Shown here piece by piece: positions 12,133 to 23,160 of a DNA stretch of 64,000 bases (position 1 is its first letter; each line of letters starts with the position of its first letter). The stretch spans positions 1 through 64,000 of the forward strand of contig JADANN010000180.1 in the NCBI GenBank assembly GCA_018806985.1, in the 5' to 3' direction. Source of the stretch: Angiostrongylus vasorum. Lineage: Eukaryota; Nematoda; Chromadorea; Rhabditida; Metastrongylidae. The notes beneath the pieces were generated by a model. The model searched no databases, had not been told where the DNA came from, and was given only the letters and a program-made list of their open reading frames with translations. Both the position numbers and the translations under genes were made by a program.

Positions 12133-12182
12133 GTTTCGACGTCTTTGTCTTCATCAGTGCTGATGATCCGAGTCGATGGACC
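12133..12182 (+). repeat. Terminal-repeat-like motif, second Penelope-type end
   Basis: The stretch from gtttcgacgtctttgtc through gatccgagtcgatgg recurs at 42271-42321. Its layout (gtttc.acg..ttt..cttcatcag.gc) parallels the ends of the Penelope-like elements at 17475-17510 and 48395-48425. I infer a related but distinct element family. The rest of 12180-12670 shows nothing else I recognise. Confidence 0.35.
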
Positions 12183-12671
12183 ACAGCTGTTCGTCTTCTT
12201 GATATGGCATCTTCGTATCGGTTCGGATCTTCATCAGTAGAGTATCTTTCCAATGAGACGGAAACTGGACTGACGATGCTGTTTTACACAGGATGCTTTT
12301 TATCGCCATCGATGGTCGTGCGGTGATAACCACTTGTTTTTTTCTGAACAAAAAAAGCGTGAACAGTTTGAAAAAGGAATCTTCATGAATGTATTCATGA
12401 AGAGAAGTATCCAGATCTTCTTAGCATTCTAGCTGTACCAGTAATGGCCCATCTCCATGATTTTTGTAGGTGGCGCAAATTAGCATGTTTGATCCCTGGT
12501 TGATTTTCACCTTCAGAAACTTTCACGAACTTCCACTGGTGATGATAGATGTCTAGAGTTCCATGTTCCAATCAGCCCCGACGGCGCTTAGCGGGAAATC
12601 ATCGTTTGGTCTCACTTCTAGCCAACTAATGTTTTCCTTTATTTTACTTAATATGACGCGCCTTCACGTCT

Positions 12672-12960
12672 ACTTTGCTTATTTCAGCACTTCTGAAATT
12701 CGATTCGTTTCCTCTCATTCATAATCCACGAAGGTCTTCCAACTTTTCGCGTAGCTTCGGTTTGCTGTTTGAGGATTTTCATTTTGTCTCGAATGTCGTA
12801 GAATGCTGGTCGAGCAATTCTCCCTGGAGTCCTGAGATAGCCGGGCTGGAGAGTTCCCAATTGGATTGTAGAGAGCGATTTTTCTCCCAGAGAAGTCCGA
12901 TACCAATTCTCCGACTCCAGAGGGTTGAGAGGCCCCATCCGGAGCCGGAGATTTAAAACA
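12672..12960 (-). mobile_element. SINE family B copy (head truncated)
   Basis: Minus-strand copy with good 3' half (gaaattcgattcg, aatccacgaaggtcttcc, tttgaggattttc) and middle (agagaagtccgataccaatt). The tRNA-like head is missing. Confidence 0.7.
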
Positions 12961-12989
12961 TCACTACGGTGGGAAGTAGACGTATAAAG

Positions 12990-13266
12990 GACGAAGGATA
13001 AAGAATCCGAGAAGTCCCTGAGGGGATGCGCCATGCATTGACTTTATCGAGCATCGTATAAGTGATTGGACGGATATCTGGCCTATAGAGTAACTGACGA
13101 TGGTATGCCGAGCTATCGAGTCAGTACTACTATCCTCGCAGCCAAGCCTGGCACCGATTTATCCCTTTCGGAAGGATGGAAAGCCTTGTGAGCCCAGGAT
13201 ACGGGATCGAACCAAAGACTAGGCATTTATTGCACTTCACCTCCAACCACTGCGCTAGACCCGCCC
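12990..13266 (-). mobile_element. SINE family A copy
   Basis: Minus-strand copy with 3' motif at the left (agggatgcgccatgcattga reads on the plus strand near 13025) and tRNA-like head at the right (B-box region gggatcgaacc near 13204, A-box gcgctag near 13250). Orthologous position to 618-879. Confidence 0.75.
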
Positions 13267-13519
13267 CAAGTGGATGAGTGGTTGGAAATGCTTACGATTT
13301 TTACAAAACATACCACAAAATAACCGACCATAGATAGAATCATGAAGGATTTAATTGGCTACGGTTGAAAGATTACCGTGTTCACTCATATGGCGCATTA
13401 CAGCAAGAACTCTTATCGAAAAAAATGAGTGTTATGGATCAGTGGAATATTTCTTAACATATTCGTGAAGAAATGCATTGAACTGAGCACATATCTGATC
13501 AGAAGAATTTGACGCGTTC

Positions 13520-15440
13520 GGCTTTAAACGAACACAGCTGAGTCCATATTGACTTTCATTAAGTGAAATAAAATGTTACTTCGATACTTGGACGGTACGT
13601 CTTCACGAGCTGTTCGGACTTCATCATGGTCTCCATTCCTTTCCCTTGCTTTCGAGATCGTTGTCATGGTGGCGGTGTGATTCCGAACGTGGTGGCTAGT
13701 GAAAGTTTGCATACCATGCCTGTAAAACAATGGCATCTGCGGAGTACTGCTGATTAACTGTGCTTACGTCCGCCCAACATATAGGTGGTCATCATGGAGC
13801 GCTTCTATGCTCGTGGAGTCCACTCTGCATTTCTCTCACTTTCGTCCATCTGTCGTCTAGTCCTCCCTCATTATGTGAGCGTATTCTGTCTATGTTTCGC
13901 CATCGATGTACATGCTTCCTGAATCTCAGATGAGCTTCGAAGGTCAGAGCTTCGCATTTCTGGCAGGATGTTGTTTGTGCTGATTATATTGTAGAAGACA
14001 TTGTCCAAGCGTTCTGTGGGTAGTGTGCACTATTCTTGAAGTTGTTGAACTATCAACCCACGTCTCTTCTGCATAACAGTGCTCCGAGAAGATTGTTGCA
14101 TGAAAAAGCTGGGCGCGGATCTTCAGGTCCCTTAGTTGATCGTTGGCTTCTCTAAGAGGAGCAAATGCGGCTCAAAGCTGCGTCCGTTCTGCAGTAATTC
14201 CTCCTTCATGTTGTTCTCCATGTTCGTTAAACGCCCAAGGTGTACGTACGAGCTGGTCTCTGCAATCGGAAAACTATCCAGTTTAATCTGGTCTTCTTCG
14301 CTTCTTGGGTTTTCATGGACTGGGTCTTCTACCCTATTTATGTGTAGTCCGACCTTTTCTTCCCGCTTCGTTGAGCTCATTAATCGTGGTTTCCGTTAAT
14401 TTCTGCAGAAAACGACTATTTTGGCTACGAAAAGGGATTTTTTTAGCAATTTTCCATCAATACGTATCCCTTTTTCATCTCAGTAAAAGCGGCTTCGTCA
14501 TCCATTGCAGTACGGCACTGAACACCACCGGCGATATGGTGTCACCTTCGAACCCCATGCTATAGGTATGGGAATGGGTCTATGGAAGATCTGTATTTTC
14601 GAAGTGCAGTTCCGCTAACATTAGCTAGAGTTCTTTGTACGTCGGGTTCCACTTCTTGTTCGAAGAGCGCGGGTAGGGATTGGATTCGTTTCGACGCCGT
14701 CAAACGATTTATTATAGTTGACAAAATCGTTTGTCCTCATCCAATCTACTCGATATGCGCCGTAGGTTATTCTTGTTGAAGCGCTTGTAGAGTACACTCA
14801 ACAAGCATATCGATCGGTGTTACAAAGATCCCATTAGTCAAATGCCTTGGACAGGATTACCGTGCCCGTTGTTCTCCTATGGTCTGGTATTTTTTTCCTC
14901 AAGGGTGAAATGTCATATGGGTTGCGAGAGGTTCGTGTAAATTGTGTATTACATGCATAAGAAATTTAGCGGTGATATCACTGAGTTCTGGAGCTGTGCC
15001 TTTTTCCATGCTTTCTATCACAACTCGAATCTGAGAAAGAGGAATTTGGGGGTGGCTTTTTTTCCAGAGTGAATAATTGTAGTGTCTGGCACGGGTGCTG
15101 TGGAACGGAAAAGATTGGTGCAGAACTTTTTCCGTGATTTATTCCGTATCATGTGTTGGGGTTTTAGTGATCCCTACTTTCGTTCATCAAAGCTGACAGC
15201 ATAACATTTTCAGACTGGTCCTTTTTTGTATTGCTTCTAATAGCTTTTTCTACCTGCATCGATGTAGATCTTTCTGCAAAGTTTTTGCGCCGCTGGCATC
15301 TATTACTAGAGGTGTTAAACGTGTTGCGCTGGGATCAAGCCTAAGTGCATCTCCTTAGTGGTAATGCAGATGCGATCTGATCCTCTTCATTGAGGAAGCG
15401 AGGCGAATTCGGCACAACTTTGAAGTCTTTCGACAAGCAG
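13520..15440 (-). mobile_element. RTE-type LINE remnant
   Basis: Decayed minus-strand RTE, paralogous to 1130-2950. The piece at 14132-14380 minus keeps the C-terminal motif SSYVHLGRLTNMENNM, matching the NMENNMNE run of the copy at 62526-62816. 13520-13960 is the 3' repeat. Confidence 0.6.
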
Positions 15441-15960
15441 ATCGTAGTTTTTCGTCTGGTCTTTCTCAATCTGCTGGTCAAGTCTGGACAGGGTTTCACT
15501 CAAATTATTCTCTCCATATACAGCCAGACATTCCATTCGTGGCCGACGACATGAAGTCTTTTTCCACCCCACAGTTGTATCAAATCTTCGAGCGAAGAAG
15601 GCGGTGATCTAAACCAGTACAAAATGATAGAACTACCGTTGTCTCAAGTAGTGCACCATCTTCTGCTGGTCAGAATATGGTCGACTTCACATTAATCGTG
15701 CCCATTAGGAGGCTCCCATATCCAGCAGCGGCTTTTGATTCTTATAGAAGGAGAACTTTCCGTAGAAGAGGCGTGCTGCAGGCATTCCCCTGCAAGACCA
15801 TTCCCACTCCTGCCTCTTCTTTCTAGATCGTTGTCTGAGTAGATTGTTCTGGTATTATACACGCACAGTAAGAAACAATCTTCATGGCTTTTTCGTAAAC
15901 GTGTTCGGCAGATGCAGATCACTACCTTTCGTTCCACCGTCGAACGTCAGCGACGGAAGC
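15387..15960 (-). mobile_element. RTE endonuclease-region fragment
   Basis: Two minus-strand fragments. 15387-15572 carries LDQQIEKDQTKNYD, and 15692-15937 starts an endonuclease-like segment around CVYNTRTIYSDNDLE, comparable to [16 protein letters not shown] in the plus-strand RTE near 60985. Interrupted by stops. The following 15960-16260 shows no gene. Confidence 0.4.
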
Positions 15961-16269
15961 ACACAGTGTGCGGTGTACTGAGGCTGGCCCTTCGCTCTAG
16001 TTGGGCAGTTCTATCTTCACTCGGATCCCTGAGTGAACCTTGCAAAGTGTGTTTCTTGGTGTTCGCCACGGCATGGATCCGAAAGAGGTACCTCCTCGAC
16101 AACGATTCTTATGTTCGATGTTCCAGTTAGTTGAGTTGGGGGAAGTATTAAAGCTAAGGTCAAAAAATGGAAATAGGAATGAAGAAATGACCGATCGATC
16201 AAAGCCAATGTAGAACATCAAGGACGAAGGATGCATGAAGTGAAGTAAAAATCATTCAAATTTACAGAT

Positions 16270-16590
16270 CTTTTGTCCTGCCCCATGCTCACCATGCCTG
16301 TCAACCCTCTGGCTTCGAGAAACTCTTAGCGGGCTTATCCGAAAAAACCCGCTCTCTGCAGTCCGCTTGGGAAACGCTCCGGTTCGGCTATTTCAGGACT
16401 CTAAGGAGAATAGACTGGACTATCGTTAAACGAGATTCAAGGTGAAATGAAAATCTTTAAGCACTAGCCGAAGCCACACGTAGAAATTGCAATGCTTTCG
16501 TGGAAGTGGACACGACGAAACCAAACGAATGCGAGAAGTTTAGGGATCTGCACAGTAGACGTGAAGGCGGGATCGCATAAAATAAAAAAT
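16270..16590 (+). mobile_element. SINE family B copy (head truncated)
   Basis: Plus-strand copy with the middle (cggttcggctatttcaggac) and the 3' half (gccgaagccacacgtagaa, gggatctgcacagtagacgt, ending in cataaaataaaaaatg). Confidence 0.7.
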
Positions 16591-16754
16591 GAAAAGAATC
16601 ATCTAATGAGAGAAGTCGTCGGCGCATGGATAGGAACAACAATGAAGTGGAGTTGAATTGGATTCGAGCATTTTTCCAGGACGACCAGTTACAAAATGGA
16701 CACGTGTTTTTGAGTAATATTAATCAGTTATATTTGCAGCTACAAATGCCTCAT

Positions 16755-17260
16755 GTGAGTGGCTGAAAAATAACTCCCCATTTCAAAATTCTTATAGCTT
16801 ATTCGTTAACTATAACGTTTACAAGAAATGAATGTGAGAGAGAAAGAGCATAGCTTTTACAGCTGTACTTAAAGCACGATATGCATATCAGCATTTACCA
16901 CCAGCTCTTCGAGCCGTTCAGGAACTGCGTGAACTGATTTTATTAGGAATTCTTGTTATATGGAAGGCATAACTTCTTGCGTAGGCCGCTTCAAGCCTTC
17001 CCAAACTCGTTCGCTTAGGGAGAGTACACTTGCTTATTTAACCAACCCCAAAGAAGAAAGCTGGAGATCGTTAAGTAAGTGCTCCTGGTTTATAGTAGAC
17101 CTTTTGCAACTCTGGAGAAAACTATTCTGCTCAGCAAATATTGACTGATGGATCCAGTACAGGAACCATACGTCAACATCGTCTCGTAACTATGGTTGGA
17201 AGACACATTAACATAAAGTTTATTGGCAACGTATGTGTACACTTACATCATCAACAAAGA
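16755..17260 (-). mobile_element. Mariner-type transposon remnant, unit 2
   Basis: Parallel to 4360-4870 and 31010-31345. On the minus strand a C-terminal transposase-like tail is readable around VPERLEELVVNADMHI (near 16880-16920). No intact frame. Confidence 0.5.
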
Positions 17261-17394
17261 TTCGATTTTAACACAACGGATTTACAATGCAAATTATTTG
17301 TACAAGAAATATTTTCAATACAACAAATCACACAAGACAATTTACAATTCCCAGGATCGACTTTCTATTAACCTCGGCATTGGAATATGAATGT

Positions 17395-17506
17395 GTCGTT
17401 TTCTTGTTCAGCAATCGCGAGGTTGTTAAACAGCATACATTTACTTCCATACAAAAACACAATACAATACAACAGTAGCTGACGTTTCGGCAGTATCGCC
17501 TTCTTC
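17395..17506 (+). repeat. Left inverted terminal repeat of the Penelope-like element
   Basis: 112 bp whose reverse complement is 19456-19567 with one mismatch (gcgaggttg versus the complement of ccccgcg). It contains gacgtttcggcagtatcgcc, a motif also found at 34990-35035 and, changed, at 48400. Confidence 0.9.
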
Positions 17507-19455
17507 AGAGCCTGGAAGGGTATACTGACATACAATTTACTAGGCCAAACGCTTCAATGACACTTACAAAAAGACGAAAAAACTCTATGGTAATTACATG
17601 GTCAACAGCTTCTCGAAAAAAAACTCACCGCTTTTTTTACGTGCCTTCCCATGAGGAAGATTAGAACAGCTGATTATGGTCGCATAAGGTTGATGACTGC
17701 ACCATCCCACATCAGAAATTGATGCGAACATACGGGGTCAGGTCGCGTATGACCTCTGGGCATTCATCCCTGCTATTCATTGTAGGGTTTTTGGCATTTA
17801 TCCAAAAAGCCTCAAGAAGTTTTTCGCGCTGGTGTTCTAGTCTCCTGCGCAAGGATATTGACTTTTACTTCAAAATCGTCCCCGCTGTGCTTTTGTATCC
17901 TATGCGTGCCTAGTGGGGGTACTTTGTCTTAGTTTTCGTTTGCCATCTAGGTGTTCTTTTATACGGATACACAAAGGCCTGCCCGTTTCGCCAATATATT
18001 CATCTCCGCAATTATTACACGAGATCAGGTATATCGTACCTGAACTCATGCAATCACCGTCCCTGCCGTAAGGGCAGATTACGCAATTTGTTGTTTCGCA
18101 TAGACGGTCATACAGGCGGTTACGAACTAACTGACGACGTAGAGTAGCCGGTGGTATTTCAACTATCGCTACCGATTCCTCTAGACCTGCCCTTCTTAAG
18201 CATCGTTTAATCGCTACGCTTACTTCATCGCTAATAAAGGGCAGCATAAACGGGACTTTCTTTTTTGGCCAAGTGTTTCGCTTGGGCGCGTCGCTCTCCT
18301 TCTAAACTTATCTCGTGGGGTTACTATTTCGTAGCCATTGGAGATGGCTATTTGCCGAGCCAAGTCGCGCGATTCTTCCTTTAGTTCCCCGGTTGTGCAC
18401 ACAGAGGTGGCTGTTCGAAACATGTTTCTCACAAGCGCCCTCTTTGTGTGTGAAGGGTGGGAAGAAAGGAAGTGAACGAGGATGTTCTTGTTACTTGGCT
18501 TTCGGTACCACTTTGTCAGGTAACCGCTACTTGATAGGCTTATCTGGACGTTTAAAAACGGAAGCCAGTCTTTTCTCGGTTTCTCCCGGGTGAACTTAAT
18601 GTACTCAGACTGCTCGTTCAATAATTCAAAGCATTTGTCCATCTCCTCCTGCGTAGAAGATGACAAAACAATCATCTACATATCTGCAGTAGAGTAGTGG
18701 CCGGAGATCGAGAGCAGGGGCTTCTATCTTAGACATGAATACAATGGCAAGGCTTGGTGCCAGTCGCTGTCCCATAGCCAACCCCCTTATTTGCGCGAAA
18801 TATTTCCCAGACCATCTGAAAATCGAGCAGTTTAGGCACTCCTTTAGGAGAGCCATTAGCTGCTGAATGGACAAGCCATGCATATTTATTCTTCCTTCAT
18901 GTTTAACAAGAAGTTCGAAGATGGCTTGCATTGCGGAGTCATTCGATACGTTGGTGTACAACGCAGTAACGTCGAAGGACTCCATCACGTACGCGTTATT
19001 AGGGAGACGCGTTACGTAGACGTTCTAGGAACATTTGGGTGTTTGTGAGGTGAGCTGGAATATGGTTAAGCAACTGGGTAAGTATTAGGCTTAAAAACCA
19101 GGTTATTCTATCCGTTGGCCCGTCTACACAGCTGATGATGGGTCTAACCTTGAATGATGACGGATTGGTTGACGCAAGATCATCAGGTGATACCAACTTA
19201 TGTGTTTTAATAAGTAGGTATAGGACGGGACATGTTGGTGTATCGATTTTAAAGTGCGAAATAACCGATGGTTTTAAACCTGCAGCCTTTGCCACACTGA
19301 CCCATTGATTGTTTAGCTTTCGGTATTGACTTTTGTATTCCTTTTCAGAGGATGGGCGATAGAGGGTAGCATCACTAAGATGTTCCTCTGTTATCTCAAC
19401 ATCCAGCTGGCGAGGAATAACTACGATCCCCCCTTATCACTAAGAGACAATCTTA

Positions 19456-19567
19456 GAAGAAGGCGATACTGCCGAAACGTCAGCTACTGTTGTATTGTAT
19501 TGTGTTTTTGTATGGAAGTAAATGTATGCTGTTTAACAACCCCGCGATTGCTGAACAAGAAAACGAC
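19456..19567 (-). repeat. Right inverted terminal repeat of the Penelope-like element
   Basis: Reverse complement of 17395-17506. The near identity of two copies around an element full of frameshifts suggests that the ends arose together in the last insertion, or are held alike by conversion. Confidence 0.9.
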
Positions 19568-19669
19568 GCATACAATTTACAATATTATGAGACATGAGAT
19601 GAACCACAAAAAGTGTTAACAAGTAAACTCTCAGTCTCAGCTCGACTCTTCATCTCGAACGCCAATTTT

Positions 19670-20155
19670 TTACGGCTTTTCGGCCACTTGTTCGATTGGA
19701 ATAGTTCTGCCGCCAGATTCAAGCGATTTAGTGAGTTTTGGCGCTTCGACTGAAAGTTGGCCATTATCACTGAGACAGGAACGAATTGCGTCGAGGTTAA
19801 CATCTTTCGGCAATACGAACTGACGAGTGAAAGCTCTCATTGAATAATCGTCCTTCACTTCCAGCTCTTCCTTTCCTTCAGTGGTTAGACAACGACCAAC
19901 TATGTTGACTTTCAAATGCTCCAGCTTGAATTTTGACACATCGATAGAAACGGTGAATTTCGACTCGTTGTTGACAATCTCATTGATAGATTTAACCAGA
20001 ACATCACTTGGAACCGTGCGATAGAGAGAATCAAAAGAATCGAGCAGCATCCTTTCCACCTGATGCGCTTTCCTCCCCATTTGACGGAGGTCATTCCAAC
20101 ATTCATCGGCGAAACAACGAGGAAAGATGTTGGCTGGACGAATCCACAACGACAT
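19670..20155 (-). CDS. Small heat shock protein, intronless (minus gene of unit 2)
   Basis: An intact 161-residue sHSP, close to the usual 140-165 residues. N-terminal arm: residues 1-59 (MSLWIRPANIFPRCFADE onward, an amphipathic Arg/Leu-rich stretch). Alpha-crystallin domain: about 60-150 (IVNNESKFTVSIDVSKF, LKVNIVGRCL, FTRQFVLPKDVNLDAI, LSVEAPK). C-terminal anchoring motif: RTIPIEQ. These are ATP-independent cytosolic holdases forming oligomers. The start is the ATG that matches the paralogue's start and lies about 50 bp below a TATA-like box. The exon junctions of the paralogue (4965-6168) are fused exactly (GAG|ATT and ATGAG|AGC), so both introns have been lost while the upstream promoter is retained. 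Likely heat-induced. It is probably the functional member of the minus-strand pair. Confidence 0.88.
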   Translation of the reverse strand: MSLWIRPANIFPRCFADECWNDLRQMGRKAHQVERMLLDSFDSLYRTVPSDVLVKSINEIVNNESKFTVSIDVSKFKLEHLKVNIVGRCLTTEGKEELEVKDDYSMRAFTRQFVLPKDVNLDAIRSCLSDNGQLSVEAPKLTKSLESGGRTIPIEQVAEKP

Positions 20156-20203
20156 AGTGATGAAACACAAAATACGAGAGATCCTCGTCAGTTGCAACTT
20201 GGC

Positions 20204-20320
20204 TTATAACTCGAGGGCAGCAGTTTTCGCTAATACTGGCGAAGGTGCCAGAGTCGGCGTCTCCGCACCCGCCACGCTCACCGAGCGACGGTGCGACTTC
20301 GCCCCGTTCGCGAACGTTCT
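20204..20320 (-). promoter_or_regulatory. Heat-shock promoter of the intronless sHSP
   Basis: A TTATAA box (20209-20204 on the minus strand), a degenerate heat shock element at 20226-20243 (TTC-TAA-CTG-GAA every 5 bp) and a perfect element at 20306-20320 (TTC gc GAA cg TTC). Spacings from TATA (17 and 97 bp) match unit 1 exactly. Confidence 0.8.
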
Positions 20321-20329
20321 CTGCATCGT

Positions 20330-20890
20330 GTAAACATCGCGTGATGCAACTAGCTACACTCCACCGAATGAGCTCATCGTGAGCGGTAGTTCCCACAGTC
20401 CAGTGTTCCCAGTTCCGGTTTTTCCTTAGGGGTTATTTTGACGTTGTGGGTTTACTATATTGGTTCTCAGTGTTTATCTGATGAAATGATAACATTGCTT
20501 CACTTTAGTAACTCTGTTGGTGTAATTTGACTCGAATGCTGTAAAATGATCTTTTATTCCCATTGAAGTGGTGGATACGTTACTTTGTTTTCATTGTTAG
20601 TTGGGTTTTCTTAAAGTTCTTGAGTCGCTGAGGAAGATCGCTTTTTTCGACCGCTCTCCGTTTCATTTACCGAGTTGATAGCGATGTTTGTCGTAAATCA
20701 TTTGATGTTTAAAGCACTCCTGTGCCGAAAAAACGCAGTAGTTCACTTGCTATCTTCGTAGTGAACACTTCGATACCTCTGACTCTCGTTCCTTTGCATT
20801 GCTTGTTTGTAACCCGATGTCATATCTCCAGCTGCCCTAACCCTCACGCGATTGGGGTTGTCACGGCGAGTTAAGGCATTTCACCTAAAA
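20330..20890. other. Upstream region of the intronless sHSP
   Basis: Non-coding and similar to 6340-6870 of unit 1 over its whole length (for example gctgaggaagatcgctttt and gagttgatagcgatgtttg). This shows that the intronless gene lies in a genomic duplicate and is not an isolated retrocopy. No gene seen. Confidence 0.6.
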
Positions 20891-21600
20891 TAGGTTCATT
20901 GTGATGCATTATTTCTAGTATTTCACAACAACAAATACTTTTTTGATTGTGACATCTTCATGTCTGACTTATATTTTCGTGTTTTGTTCCTTTTCCTTGT
21001 ATGGTCCTTTCATTTGGTCTGATTCCATTATGTACATGAACTGACTTTGACCATAACTGCTGCTACTTTCTCTTTAAGGTCTTCTCTTATCGCCTGTCTG
21101 CATTGTTTTTCAAATTCCGATGTGAGTTGGCGCTTGCCTGAAGCTCCTGCGATTCCACGCTGGTGTATCAGCTCGAGTGTTTCTGGAGACATACATCTCT
21201 TGGTGACTTTCGAATCCTCAGCTTCCATAGCGCTGTTAAGATGTCGAATGAGCCGATAGTAGTCCTCGTCGATGTTATCGATATCTTCACAACAGCCGCC
21301 AATTGAATTGAATAAATCCCAGTTTATGGTGGTTTTGCGACTTCGTTTTTCGAATCTATCGGCTTCTCCTCCTTCCCGCGAGAAATGAAATCGTGCGCAA
21401 AGAAGGCTACGGTCTGATCCTATATAGAATTTTGCTATAACAGCGACATTGGTTAGGCAAAACCTTCGAATTACTATGATGTGGTCTTTTTGTTATGGTA
21501 GTCTCCACTGGATGACCCCCACGTCCACTGTTGAGAGGGAACACTGTAGCTCGAATAATTCCAAGATTCTAAGTGCAATCGGACTCAACCAAGTACCATT
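20890..21600 (-). mobile_element. RTE fragment (endonuclease-RT linker)
   Basis: Minus strand 21228-21028 keeps DSKVTKRCMSPETLELIHQR and a following REDLKEKVAAVM, matching SSKVTKRRLSPETVELIRQR of the plus-strand RTE near 61880. It has split a family B SINE present whole in unit 1, so it inserted after duplication. Confidence 0.65.
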
Positions 21601-21613
21601 CTACGGAAGAGCT

Positions 21614-21709
21614 TTCTGGTCGACGAATCCGTGGAGACCGAATCGACTGCAAGAAGTGCAGGGATCCGCACAGCAAAAGTGATGACGGGTCATGTGAAAT
21701 AAAAAATGA
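21614..21709 (+). mobile_element. SINE family B fragment (3' end)
   Basis: The 3' end only (gtgcagggatccgcacagca to tgtgaaataaaaaatg). Equivalent to about 7110-7205 in unit 1. Confidence 0.6.
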
Positions 21710-23160
21710 ATTTGCTCAGATAGTACATTTATTCATCTTTTGCACTTGTTGTATGGTGGATCTTTTTTCAGTTTGCCAACATTTCTCCAGGTTTAAACCT
21801 AGTCTTCACGTACCTAAGAATTTTTACTTTCTGACCATTGCCGCCTTTAAATGTCATTCTGCGGTTACTGTTCCTGCAAGATTTAATAACACAAGGCTGA
21901 GATTACGCAGAAAAGAGCTACAGTTTCGCTTGGCCCCGGACTCAGCTGCTTCGCTTTTACAGGTTTAAAAGTAAATTGCAGTAGTTTGTAATTCTTTTTA
22001 TATGTTTCCAGGCAAAATGGATCACGAAATGTTTCGTGTATACTTTGGTTGCAATGACGAAAAGCTACGAAATCATCAGGAGGACGGACTGCGCTCACGA
22101 TTTATTTGGATCTTTTCGAGGCATCGGATCGTGTAATCTTCGGTTAGGAATTTTTTGATAATAGCGAGAACGTCATTGTTGGAAGAATGCTTTACGCTAC
22201 CAATTTGGATGTAGTTCCAAAGCTGTACGCGAAATCTATCGTCTTTCAACTTTTATTTACTGCCTCTCCTTTTTTCATGGTGGAGTACTATGTGAAATAG
22301 CACGACGACAAGAATCTTGAGATATGAACAAAACTCGGAACCTCATTTGGGCCTCGATCCGCGATTATTAACATAGCGGATAGAACGTGAGCCCACCCGT
22401 AAGGGTAGTCGCTGGTTCGAAGTCCAGGTGGTTTTTCGAGTTTTACTCTTGTTTAAGCTTCTTTGTGGTTCTGTTGCCTCCATTCGAAGTCATTTTCCCA
22501 GAATATAGTTAAGCTGTAAAGTTCCATCAAGTTGAATAGGTAAGAAAGCCGTCGTCTGTTCAAATCCTGCTGGTTCTATAGGCTTTTGTGAAGGCTCGCG
22601 TTGTTGACAATTATTCACCAAGTATTTTCACGTAAAACGGAAGAATAAATCACTAAGAAATGCTTGTCTCTTGTCTCCAGCCACTTCCCAACTGGTAACC
22701 CAACATGGAACTGTGTGAGCCTCGCTATTCTTCAGACTTTGGTGGTCTTTGTATGAAACAGATTTGTTTCTGATGCTCAAGGGAGAAAATATCCTTGTCT
22801 GCTCCAACCACCAACCTATTAGGTAAAGAAGCTGAGATCGTGGACGATTTGAGTCGATAGCTTGTCAGAAAGAAGCTACCTGTTGCAGAGCGCATAAAAG
22901 CATTGGTAGCCTCGTCAAAACGGAACACGTAGACCCGCTCCTACCACGGTTTTTGTTGCGTTAACGCCCTTCTAGAACAACTGAAAGTGACGTAAATATG
23001 CATGAAGATGATAGGACGTTCCATGTTACGTAAGTGACAGCATGAATACAAAGTTTCACCGCTCAAATGCTTAACAATGAATTTGCTGACTCGATGATGA
23101 TACTTCATTACTATGATGCTGAGTGAAGGGAACAATGATTTTCGTGCCGTCAAGGTGAGC
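21710..23160. other. Intergenic region between the divergent sHSP genes, unit 2
   Basis: Alignable with 7206-8640. Contains the tRNA-like hairpin segment at 22310-22450 and, at 22725-23162 minus, the broken form of the unrecognised coding remnant seen at 8345-8608. Confidence 0.4.

Larger units (their letters stand above)
618..13266. repeat. Segmental duplication, unit 1 (about 0.6-12.0 kb), start of the array
   Basis: The order of landmarks at about 0.6-12.0 kb recurs at about 13.0-26.5 kb: family A SINE (618 and 12990), RTE 3' body (about 1545 and 13975), mariner remnant (about 4360 and 16755), minus sHSP (ATG 6168 and 20155), plus sHSP (ATG 9074 and 23587), last plus exon (11177 and 25768). 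The offset grows from about 12.4 to 14.6 kb because of insertions, chiefly a Penelope-like element in unit 2. The copies are clearly diverged, so the duplication is old. The interval given runs to the start of unit 2, where a family A copy opens the second block. Confidence 0.8.
17395..19567 (-). mobile_element. Penelope-like retroelement (RT plus GIY-YIG) with inverted terminal repeats
   Basis: A minus-strand Penelope-like element, decayed. In order: an N-terminal RT motif around SDKGGIVVIP (near 19430), the segment at 19295-18999 (LYLLIKTHK, VRPIISC), then 18988-18626 with the catalytic RYVDDCFVIF and the MESFDVTALYTNVS motif, then 18675-18220, then 18247-17900 with the linker Cys motif (CVICPYGRDGDC) and GIY-YIG endonuclease (TIYLISC, EYIGETGRPLC). 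Frame changes separate the parts. The ORF is 5' truncated relative to full Penelope proteins, which have a longer region before the KGG motif. It sits in unit 2 just downstream of the intronless sHSP and is absent from unit 1. Confidence 0.9.

Noticed and set aside
19585..19803. Alternative frame over the end of the intronless sHSP
   Set aside because: A shadow of the gene; it lacks any domain.
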